From Sedimentitalea sp042687825 (GTDB lineage: Bacteria; Pseudomonadota; Alphaproteobacteria; Rhodobacterales; Rhodobacteraceae), in NCBI RefSeq assembly GCF_042687825.1, contig NZ_JBHUQE010000020.1, forward strand, positions 1-59,485: a stretch of DNA of 59,485 bases, given 5' to 3'. Each line of letters starts with the position of its first letter. The first letter of the stretch is position 1. Positions 8,238 through 15,662 of the stretch are shown in pieces. The notes beneath the pieces were generated by a model that was not told the DNA's origin, did not search any database, and worked only from the letters and a program-made list of their open reading frames with translations. Made by a program: the position numbers and the translations under genes.

Positions 8238-8336
8238 CCCGGCTCGCAGGGGTCTGCAGACATCCCCGAGACAGGTCAGGGGCTGGCGGGCGCCCGGCGG
8301 CGACATCGGCGATGGCGGACCGGGCGCGATATTGGC

Positions 8337-9014
8337 CTATTTCGGTTTGCGCAACTGGCTGATGTTGAAGCTGATGATGATGCGTTCGGCCTCTTTGCCG
8401 TCGCCCTCGGCCAGGTTCGGATCGACACTGTGATACAGCCAGCTTGGAAAGAACAGCATCTTGCCGGCGACAGGCTTGACCTTGACCTTGGTCCAGCATT
8501 CGGTCTTGCGGCGCTTGTTGGGAATAAAGCTGGGGCTGTTCATGATCGTCACGACGCGGGGATCGGTAAAGTCGATCGCTCCGGCGCCCTCGGGGGCCTG
8601 CACATAATAGACTCCGCTCCATAGTGCGCCGGGATGGATATGGGCCCGGTTCGAACTGAGCGGCGGGTTGGTGATCGACCACATCGTCGTCACCCGCAGA
8701 TGCCGCGCGGGATCATATCCCAGATTGCTGTTGATCCCTGCCAGGATCGCGTGAATCCGCCGGGTCAGGCGGCTGAACTTGGCATCCTTGTGCAGGTTGT
8801 TATGGCTGTGCCAACCGCCCAGAGATCGATAGTTCGACCGTTCTATGCCTTTGGAATCCTTGTCGCGCTCGTCATAGATCGCGGCCAGGATTTCCTTGTT
8901 CATGTCTTCGGCGTCATGCAGCATCGTGGAATAGACCAGCGTCGGAAAATAGTCGTCGCGGCGCAGTTCGTCCTGTCCGCCTTCGGTTTCCAGTTGGGCT
9001 ATGGTTCGGGTCAT
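8337..9014 (-). CDS. TIGR02466-type 2-oxoglutarate/Fe(II) oxygenase
   Basis: A 225-residue cytoplasmic protein. The core matches the 2OG-FeII_Oxy_5 / TIGR02466 family: HIHPGALWSGVYYV (His125 and His127), then GAIDFTDPR, then MLFFPSWLYHSV (His195) and the 2-oxoglutarate-binding Arg211 in RIIISFN. Enzymes of this fold hydroxylate or otherwise oxidise peptide side chains or small molecules using Fe(II), O2 and 2-oxoglutarate. ATG 9014 is set by AGGAGA six bases upstream. It converges on the export operon, 99 bases from its last gene. Asn/Asp beta-hydroxylation of the adjacent EGN/EGD protein is an attractive but untested possibility. Confidence 0.8.
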   Translation of the reverse strand: MTRTIAQLETEGGQDELRRDDYFPTLVYSTMLHDAEDMNKEILAAIYDERDKDSKGIERSNYRSLGGWHSHNNLHKDAKFSRLTRRIHAILAGINSNLGYDPARHLRVTTMWSITNPPLSSNRAHIHPGALWSGVYYVQAPEGAGAIDFTDPRVVTIMNSPSFIPNKRRKTECWTKVKVKPVAGKMLFFPSWLYHSVDPNLAEGDGKEAERIIISFNISQLRKPK

Positions 9015-9032
9015 TGGAGTCTCCTGCTGGTC

Positions 9033-9061
9033 TTATTATTTCGGGAGGTCAGATCGGTCAA
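9033..9061 (-). promoter_or_regulatory. Candidate promoter of the 2OG oxygenase gene
   Basis: On the minus strand TTGACC (9061-9056), a 17-base spacer and TAATAA (9038-9033) form a close match to a sigma-70-type promoter just upstream of the oxygenase ribosome binding site. It would give a very short leader. Confidence 0.5.
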
Positions 9062-9113
9062 AAAGCGATGTTTCGCCGGTTTTAAAAAGGCTTGTAATAG
9101 AAATCTCATGTCG

Positions 9114-9953
9114 TCATCGGCATCCGGGCGGCGGTGTGGGCGGCCTTGGCAGCGTGGGGATGTCGTCCAGGATGGCTTTGACAACCTCGATGCGCGCGGG
9201 AACCGTGCGCAGAATGTCCATGCTGTCAGCCGGCGGGATGCGCCCGGGATGGCGCAGCAGCGCATAGGCGAACAGCGCGGTCTCGGCCAGGTCCTCGCGT
9301 TCGGGATAGGCGGCGGCATATCCGGTCAGAAACCGGCCGTCCGCCTGCTGGGCCGCCACCCACATGGGCGCCAGACGATAATGCGAGTCCAGCGTCGCAT
9401 GCACCGCCTCGTGCAGCAGCGATTCCTCAAGATGGTCGTCCTCGATCCGGCGGGTGCTGGTCTCGCTGTAGACAAATATCTTGCCGGCGCCGGCGTGGAA
9501 ACCCTCGGCACCCATATGGATACCGAACCGGGTGATGCCGTGCCGGAACACCAGCGGCACCTGACCGATCCGGCGACCGTAGCGGTCGGCCTCGGCGCGG
9601 GCCGCCTCGGGGCTTTCGTATTCCGGGTTCACCACGATCTCGAACGGTGGCATGTCCTCGAAATAGGCATTGAACAGAAACACGTTCAGATCGAATTCAT
9701 TGTTACGGCGTTTGTCCCACATCTGCCGTGTGGCGCGGCCCTCGTATGACATGCAGATATAGCTGGACGGGTCATCCTCGCGGATGATGTCAAATACCGT
9801 GTCCACCGTGGCGTCATAGAGCCAGGGGTCATTGGCCCGGGCGGTGACAGGAGTCAGTGCCACAGCACCGGTCAGCGCAATACCGAGCGCCAGAAACGCC
9901 CACTCGTGCGGAACCTTGGAATCGTCATGCAAAATGCGCCGTTTCATGTTCAT
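9114..9953 (-). CDS. Secreted HExxH zinc metallopeptidase-like protein
   Basis: A 279-residue protein with an N-terminal signal sequence (hydrophobic about residues 18-35, likely cleavage after TARA at 40). The zinc motif HEAVH is at 181-185, and a cluster of acidic residues (PEREDLAET, 217-225) lies about 35 residues on, which could supply the third ligand as in gluzincins. I cannot name the family. Two cysteines at most remain in the mature part. It lies 99 bases upstream of the 2OG oxygenase on the same strand, so it may belong to the same locus, for example as a periplasmic processing protease. ATG 9947 is an alternative start. Confidence 0.65.
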   Translation of the reverse strand: MNMKRRILHDDSKVPHEWAFLALGIALTGAVALTPVTARANDPWLYDATVDTVFDIIREDDPSSYICMSYEGRATRQMWDKRRNNEFDLNVFLFNAYFEDMPPFEIVVNPEYESPEAARAEADRYGRRIGQVPLVFRHGITRFGIHMGAEGFHAGAGKIFVYSETSTRRIEDDHLEESLLHEAVHATLDSHYRLAPMWVAAQQADGRFLTGYAAAYPEREDLAETALFAYALLRHPGRIPPADSMDILRTVPARIEVVKAILDDIPTLPRPPTPPPGCR

Positions 9954-10477
9954 ACACCGGATACCCAGGGCATTAAGCCACTAGGATTATCAGAATTCAG
10001 TTGCCTGCAATATTCAACCCTGTTCTGGACCAGGATCGAGGCGGCGCAATGTAGCGAAAGTGTATCGAAATGCACTTCGCCGTGCAATCTATTGTTTTTC
10101 GATGTATTTTCTGGTGTGGGTTGTATTCCTCAGCGTCGGGATCGGCGGTTTCTTGCGACCGAACGACCACCCTAACCGGAGAGGTTTCCGGTGCCGGAGG
10201 CTGTGGCGCGCCACGCCGCATGTGGGCCAAGCACGGGGCGCACGCACCCTTTTGGCGGCGAATTCAATCGATCCCGGGGCGCGTGAACCGACCTGTGGAC
10301 TTGACAAGTGAAGAAACGGATGGAACCCTCAAAACTCTCGGGGGGGCGCAAGGTCAGGACGCCTAAAATGCTGAAAGTCTAGGGAAAACCGGCGGTATTC
10401 GCATTTCCGGTTAACGCTGTTCCTGTGCCCCACGACAAGAAGCGGAAAACATTTGCGAAGACCAAGGGAGTGTCTCA
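9954..10477. other. 524-bp intergenic region between divergent genes
   Basis: No credible gene is seen; short ORFs here lack coding character. It must hold the promoters of the metallopeptidase (minus) and the TAXI-TRAP operon (plus). Visible structure: an imperfect hairpin at 10054-10080 (GCGAAAGTGTA / TGCACTTCGC), an alternative TGCAC / GTGCA pairing at 10071-10086, an AT-rich stretch at about 10086-10130, an isolated TTGACA at 10301 without a good -10 box, and the inverted repeat AACCGG (10387-10392) / CCGGTT (10407-10412). Confidence 0.5.
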
Positions 10478-11446
10478 ATGAAATATCAATCCAAGCTGAC
10501 CCTCGGCGCGCTGGTCACAGCGGCGTTCATGGCGCCAGCGGCCTTTGCCGAGGAATTCATCACCATCGGCACCGGCGGCGTGACAGGCGTCTACTATCCC
10601 ACCGGGGGCGCCATCTGCCGGCTGGTGAACAAGGGCCGCAAGGACCACGGCATTCGGTGTTCCGTGGAATCGACCGGTGGATCGGTCTACAACATCAACA
10701 CCATCCGCGCCGGCGAACTGGAATTCGGCGTGGCGCAGTCGGACTGGCAGTACCATGCCTATAACGGCACCTCGGATTTTGCCGAGGCTGGCCCGTTCGA
10801 GGATCTGCGCGCGGTCTTCTCGGTGCACCCCGAACCCTTCACCGTGGTGGCGCGTGCCGATGCCGGTATTTCCAGCTTTGCCGATCTCAAGGGCAAGCGG
10901 GTCAATATCGGCAACCCGGGATCCGGCCAGCGCGGCACCATGGAAGTCGTCATGCAGGCCATGGGCTGGTCCACATCCGACCTGGCGCTGGCATCCGAAC
11001 TCAAGGCGGCCGAGCAGTCGGCGGCGCTTTGTGACAACCAGATTGACGCGATGATCTATACCGTCGGACACCCGTCGGGCTCGATCCAGGAAGCCTCGAC
11101 CGCCTGTGACAGTGTGCTGGTCAACGTGACCGGGCCTGAAATCGACAAGCTGATCGCCGAAAACTCGTTCTACCGGAGCGCGACCATCCCGGGCGGTATG
11201 TACAGAGGCAGCGACGCCGACGTCACGACCTTTGGCGTGGGCGCGACATTCGTGACCTCGGCCGCGGTCAGCGACGATGCGGTCTATGCCGTGGTGGCCT
11301 CGGTCTTTGACAATTTTGATGCCTTCAAAAAGCTGCACCCGGCCTTTGCCAACCTCAAACCCGAGGAAATGGCCACGGCTGGCCTGTCGGCGCCGCTGCA
11401 CCCCGGTGCGGCCAAGTACTACAAGGAAAAGGGCTGGATCGAATAA
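10478..11446 (+). CDS. TAXI-family TRAP transporter solute-binding protein
   Basis: A 322-residue periplasmic protein with a Sec signal peptide (AFMAPAAFA, cleavage near residue 24). The mature start FITIGTGGVTGVYYPTGGAI is the hallmark of TAXI (TRAP-associated extracytoplasmic immunoglobulin-like) binding proteins, and the length is typical. Such proteins capture small organic acids or amino acids and deliver them to a fused TRAP membrane protein, encoded 95 bases downstream. AGGGAG precedes the ATG. The ligand cannot be read from the sequence. Confidence 0.93.
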   Translation: MKYQSKLTLGALVTAAFMAPAAFAEEFITIGTGGVTGVYYPTGGAICRLVNKGRKDHGIRCSVESTGGSVYNINTIRAGELEFGVAQSDWQYHAYNGTSDFAEAGPFEDLRAVFSVHPEPFTVVARADAGISSFADLKGKRVNIGNPGSGQRGTMEVVMQAMGWSTSDLALASELKAAEQSAALCDNQIDAMIYTVGHPSGSIQEASTACDSVLVNVTGPEIDKLIAENSFYRSATIPGGMYRGSDADVTTFGVGATFVTSAAVSDDAVYAVVASVFDNFDAFKKLHPAFANLKPEEMATAGLSAPLHPGAAKYYKEKGWIE

Positions 11447-11460
11447 TCCAGCTCGGGTTT

Positions 11461-11482
11461 CGGGGGCGGTACGCCGCCCCCG
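11461..11482 (+). promoter_or_regulatory. Very stable UACG-tetraloop hairpin between TAXI and TRAP genes
   Basis: CGGGGGCGG (11461-11469), loop TACG, CCGCCCCCG (11474-11482): a perfect 9-bp stem closed by a UNCG-type tetraloop, 15 bases after the binding-protein stop codon. No T-run follows, so it looks like an mRNA-stabilising or attenuating element that lets the binding protein exceed the permease, rather than a full terminator. Confidence 0.6.
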
Positions 11483-11541
11483 GGGCAATGCCATTCAACG
11501 AACAAACACAACCGCGCCAACGTGGTGACCAGGGAGAGTGA

Positions 11542-14154
11542 ATGATGGCCGAAAAAACGTCAGGAAAAGGTCCGCTAAGCGAAGAGGAACTGCAGGAACT
11601 CGTGGCGTCCAGTGATGCCGGTGCCCGCAATCCGGTCGGACCGGTCGCAACGCTGCTGGCGATCATCGCCGTCGTCTGGTCGGTGTTCCAGGTAATCCTG
11701 GCTTCACCTCTCTCGAATATGTTACTGCCCGGTTCCATCATCAACAACGACCGGTCTATCCATCTGGCCTTTGCGATTTTCCTGGCTTTCATGGCCTATC
11801 CGGCCCTGAAAAGCTCGCCGCGCCACTACGTCCCGATCCAGGACTGGGTGCTGGGGATCGTTGGGTCGTTCATCGCGCTTTACGGGTATTTCTTCTACGA
11901 CAAGATCGTGAAATCCGGCGGGCTTGCGGATGACACCGACAAGTGGTTCGCGCTGGCCGGTCTGATCCTGCTGTTCGAAGGCGCGCGCCGCGCGCTAGGT
12001 CCGGCCATGGCGATCATCGCCACCATTTTCCTGCTCTATGTCTTCTTCGGTTCCTCGCCATGGGTGCCCGATGTCATCCGCTGGAAGGGTGCCTCGCTGC
12101 AAAAGGCCATGAGCCACATGTGGATCACCTCCGAAGGAGTCTTTGGCATCGCGCTGGGGGTGTCGACCAAGTTCGTGTTCCTGTTCGTCCTGTTCGGGGC
12201 CTTGCTGGACAAGGCCGGGGCCGGCAATTACTTCATCAAGATGGCGTTCGGCGCTCTGGGCCATCTCAAGGGCGGTCCGGCCAAGGCCGCCGTGGTCGGC
12301 TCGGCCGCCACCGGTCTGATTTCCGGATCGTCCATCGCCAACGTGGTGACAACGGGCACGTTCACGATCCCGCTGATGAAGCGGGTCGGGTTTTCCAGCG
12401 AACAGGCCGGATCGGTCGAGGTCGCCAGTTCGGTGAACGGCCAGATCATGCCACCGGTGATGGGTGCCGCAGCGTTCCTGATGGTGGAATATGTCGGCAT
12501 TTCCTATGTCGAGGTGATCACCCACGCCTTTCTGCCGGCGACGATCTCGTACATTGCGCTGGTCTATATCGTCCATCTCGAAGCGGTGAAACGCAACATG
12601 CCGACGCTGGGCAACCGCGTCGTGTCGATGGGTAAGACGATCGGCGGCATGGCGGCCTTTTTCGTCGGCTTCGCGGCGCTGTGCTATGGCGTGCAATATC
12701 CGGTCAAGGCGGTGATCGCGATCATGCCGGGGGCGTCCGGGGCGGTCCTGGCCGCCTTGGTGGTTCTGGCCTATGTCGCGCTGTTGTGGCTGGCGGCGGG
12801 CACCGACGATCTGGTGCCGGATGATCCCAATGCCGAAGAGGTCGAACTGCCGGTGGTGGCCGAGATCTACAAGGCCGGTCTGTATTATCTGCTGCCGATC
12901 ATCGTGCTGGTCTATTTCCTGATGATCGAGCAGAAATCGCCCGGCCTGTCGGCCTATTGGGCCACCTCGCTGCTGTTCGTCATTCTGCTGACGCAGAAAC
13001 CGCTCAAGGCGATTTTCCGCGGTCAGAGCAACATGGTCGAAACCTTCAAGTCGGGCGTGTCCGATCTGTGGCAGGGCCTGATCGACGGTGCCCGCAACAT
13101 GATCGGCATCGCGCTGGCGACCGCGACAGCGGGGGTGATCGTCGGCACTGTCACCCTGACCGGCGTCGGACAGGTGATGGCCGACCTGGTCGAGTTCCTG
13201 TCCGGCGGCAACCTGATCCTGATGCTGGTTATGGTCGGCCTGCTCAGCCTGGTGCTGGGCATGGGCCTGCCGACCACCGCGAACTACATCGTCGTCAGCT
13301 CTCTGATGGCCGGTGTGGTGGTCGAACTGGGCGCGCAATCGGGCCTGATCGTTCCGCTGATCGCGGTGCACCTGTTCGTGTTCTATTTCGGGATCATGGC
13401 GGATGTGACGCCGCCCGTGGGCCTGGCCAGTTTCGCCGCCGCCGCGGTGTCGGGGGGCGATGCAATTCGGACCGGGTTCGTTGCATTCTTCTACAGTCTG
13501 CGCACCGTGGCGCTGCCATTCGTGTTCATCTTCAATACCGACCTTCTATTGATCGATGTCGGCTGGCTTCAGGGCATTCTGGTGTTCATCTCCGCCACGA
13601 TCGCGATCCTGATCTTTACCGCCGGCACGATGGGCTGGTTCCTGACCAAGAACCGGATCTACGAGAGCGTCGCGCTGATCCTGATTGCCTTTGCCTTGTT
13701 CCGTCCCGACTTTTTCATGAATCGGATTCAGCCGCCGTTCCAGGACGTTGATCCGGCAGAGCTGGTGCAGCGACTTGAAAACGCGGCACCCGGAAAAGAG
13801 GTGCGGATGGTGGTCAGCGGACCGGATTTCGATACCGGCGAAACCAAGGAAACCACATTGCTGCTGGTTGTCGGGTCCGAACCCAGCGGGCAGGAGAAAC
13901 TGGAGGCGATGGGCGTGATCCTGATGCTGGAGGACGGTGTCGCCAAACTGGAGGAACCGCTCTTTGGCACGGACATCGCGACGGAAATGGAAAGCTTTGA
14001 TTTCTATGCCGACGACCCGGTGCAAGTCACCGCCGTGCGCGTTCCGGCCAGCCAGTTGCCCAAGGAACTGATTTTCATTCCGTCGCTGGTGCTGCTGGGG
14101 CTGATCGCTTTTCTGCAGCGCGCCCGCGCATCCCGCCAAGGAGTTCCCGCATGA
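11542..14154 (+). CDS. TRAP transporter fused 4TM/12TM permease with DUF3394
   Basis: An 870-residue inner-membrane protein combining the small and large TRAP subunits, the form that works with TAXI binding proteins. Polytopic hydrophobic segments fill residues about 30-740; conserved DctM-like stretches include SGSSIANVVTTGTFTIPLM and VLGMGLPTTANYIV. The last 130 residues hold a soluble, acidic segment and a final membrane helix corresponding to DUF3394. Uptake is driven by an ion gradient. ATG 11542 is followed directly by a second ATG. It overlaps the universal stress gene by ATGA. Confidence 0.93.
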   Translation: MMAEKTSGKGPLSEEELQELVASSDAGARNPVGPVATLLAIIAVVWSVFQVILASPLSNMLLPGSIINNDRSIHLAFAIFLAFMAYPALKSSPRHYVPIQDWVLGIVGSFIALYGYFFYDKIVKSGGLADDTDKWFALAGLILLFEGARRALGPAMAIIATIFLLYVFFGSSPWVPDVIRWKGASLQKAMSHMWITSEGVFGIALGVSTKFVFLFVLFGALLDKAGAGNYFIKMAFGALGHLKGGPAKAAVVGSAATGLISGSSIANVVTTGTFTIPLMKRVGFSSEQAGSVEVASSVNGQIMPPVMGAAAFLMVEYVGISYVEVITHAFLPATISYIALVYIVHLEAVKRNMPTLGNRVVSMGKTIGGMAAFFVGFAALCYGVQYPVKAVIAIMPGASGAVLAALVVLAYVALLWLAAGTDDLVPDDPNAEEVELPVVAEIYKAGLYYLLPIIVLVYFLMIEQKSPGLSAYWATSLLFVILLTQKPLKAIFRGQSNMVETFKSGVSDLWQGLIDGARNMIGIALATATAGVIVGTVTLTGVGQVMADLVEFLSGGNLILMLVMVGLLSLVLGMGLPTTANYIVVSSLMAGVVVELGAQSGLIVPLIAVHLFVFYFGIMADVTPPVGLASFAAAAVSGGDAIRTGFVAFFYSLRTVALPFVFIFNTDLLLIDVGWLQGILVFISATIAILIFTAGTMGWFLTKNRIYESVALILIAFALFRPDFFMNRIQPPFQDVDPAELVQRLENAAPGKEVRMVVSGPDFDTGETKETTLLLVVGSEPSGQEKLEAMGVILMLEDGVAKLEEPLFGTDIATEMESFDFYADDPVQVTAVRVPASQLPKELIFIPSLVLLGLIAFLQRARASRQGVPA

Positions 14155-14582
14155 TCAAATCCGTTCTATGCGCCGTCGATGTCAGCGACGGCAGCGTCGA
14201 CAGCCCCGTCCTGAAAATGGCTGCCAAATTGGCCGATCTGGACGGAGCGCAACTGGATGTCATCACCGTGTTGCCCGACTATGGAAAGAGTCTGGTGGCC
14301 GGATATTTCAAACCGGGGTTTCACACCCATGCCGAAGAGGAAGCGGCCACCCATCTGAAAGAATTGTGCGTCGCGACGCTGGGCGAAGAGCGCAACAGCA
14401 AGGTGCGCCATATCGTGGCCACCGGGACCGCCTACAAGGAGATCCTGCATGCTGCGCAGGCCGCCGGCAGCGACCTGATCGTGATGGGCGCACACAAGCC
14501 CGACGTAAAGGATTTCCTGATGGGGCCGAACGCGACGCGGGTGGCGAACCACTCGGAATGCTCGGTCTATATCGTGCGCTGA
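14151..14582 (+). CDS. Universal stress protein UspA family
   Basis: A 143-residue single-domain Usp protein: N-terminal VLCAVDVSDGS, and a C-terminal ATP-loop-like stretch, DLIVMGAHKPDVKDFLMG, followed by SVYIVR. Its start overlaps the TRAP permease stop (ATGA). Usp genes commonly end TAXI-TRAP operons, where an ATP-binding Usp such as TeaD modulates TRAP transport; that role here is inferred from position. Confidence 0.9.
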   Translation: MIKSVLCAVDVSDGSVDSPVLKMAAKLADLDGAQLDVITVLPDYGKSLVAGYFKPGFHTHAEEEAATHLKELCVATLGEERNSKVRHIVATGTAYKEILHAAQAAGSDLIVMGAHKPDVKDFLMGPNATRVANHSECSVYIVR

Positions 14583-14603
14583 ACCGTCCCGACCAACATC
14601 CGG

Positions 14604-15662
14604 TCAGTCATAGCCGGTCATCTCCAGATAGCCCCGTCCGGCATGGCTGCCGGCGACGGTGACCGGTCCTTCCCAATAGGGAAAAGAGGTGTTCATCCAG
14701 CTTTGCGGGTTCAGCGCCGTCACCTCGACCTGCAATCCCCGGGCAGGCAGGGACACCTGCCAGCGGACGGGGATCGACCGGCCCTGCACCGCATGGGTCT
14801 GCAGCGGGGTGATTGCCAGGGCGCCGTCCGGCAGGGACAGGCTGCGCCCGTCCGGAAAAATCCAGGTGGCCGAGGTATATCCGGCGCCGGAATCGCGCAG
14901 CCGGAACCCCATCATCCGGGCGCCGTCGTCAAAGGACAGCGAGAACCAATCCCACCCGGTCTGGTCCGCCGCCAGAGGCTGGCTTGACCATTCGCGATCC
15001 AGCCAGCCCTGTCCGTTAACCTCGACCGGCCCGTCCGGCAGGTGCAGTACGCCGCTGACCCGATAGGCGGGCTGCGAGTAATAATGGCTGGCCTGACCGG
15101 CGGCGGATTTGACCGAATAGCCCCGGTCCCCATGCAGCACCAAAGGCGCATCGGCCTGCAGGTCCAGCTCATAGCGGAATGCGGCGCCGCGCGCGGTCAG
15201 GCTCAGGCGGTTCAATCCGCCCTTATCCGTGCCCTGCATCGTCCAGTCGTCGATCCAGGCCCGGAACGGGTCGGCCTGAACGCCGGCCTGGCCGATGCCG
15301 CCGCGGGCAACGCGTTCGGCGACATGGTGCTCGGTTGCCGACGTCAGCGCAGCGTGACCCATCCACAATTGCGGCGAGCGCCAGCCCGGCGCCTCGCCGG
15401 GGCGCATGGCCGAGCGGAACAGCGTCCATTGCACGCCGTAAGGCCGGCCATCCGCGCCGGTCAAGGTCGCCGTCAGATACCACCACTCGATGCGGAAATC
15501 GGGATGCGCCCCATGATCGGCGGGAAAGCGCAGGACGGTGTCGGGCTGCGGCACGGCAAACGCGTTCGCCGCACTGCCGAGATCGGCGAACCCCTGCGCC
15601 GCAGCCGGTGCTGGCAGGATCAGGGACAGCACCAGGAACAGAGCCTTAACGTTCATTGGCAA
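14604..15662 (-). CDS. AttH/CrtC-like lipocalin domain protein
   Basis: A 352-residue exported protein (signal sequence VKALFLVLSLILPAPAAAQ). Residues 40-130 carry the CrtC/AttH pattern: FPADHGAHPDFRIEWWYLT, then GVQWTLFRSA and MGHAALT. The family includes carotenoid 1,2-hydratase, but the exported forms next to FtsX-type ABC transporters (as in Agrobacterium AttEFGH) have unknown function and no link to carotenoids. It is the last gene of the ATPase-permease-lipocalin operon and overlaps the permease by 17 bases. I would not call it crtC. Confidence 0.85.
   Translation of the reverse strand: MPMNVKALFLVLSLILPAPAAAQGFADLGSAANAFAVPQPDTVLRFPADHGAHPDFRIEWWYLTATLTGADGRPYGVQWTLFRSAMRPGEAPGWRSPQLWMGHAALTSATEHHVAERVARGGIGQAGVQADPFRAWIDDWTMQGTDKGGLNRLSLTARGAAFRYELDLQADAPLVLHGDRGYSVKSAAGQASHYYSQPAYRVSGVLHLPDGPVEVNGQGWLDREWSSQPLAADQTGWDWFSLSFDDGARMMGFRLRDSGAGYTSATWIFPDGRSLSLPDGALAITPLQTHAVQGRSIPVRWQVSLPARGLQVEVTALNPQSWMNTSFPYWEGPVTVAGSHAGRGYLEMTGYD

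Noticed and set aside
10301..10329. TTGACA as -35 of a TAXI-TRAP promoter
   Set aside because: No acceptable -10 box at 16-18 bases; too weak to call.
11995..13371. 458-residue minus-strand ORF inside the TRAP permease gene
   Set aside because: His/Gln/Asp-rich antisense shadow of a high-GC gene; no family features.
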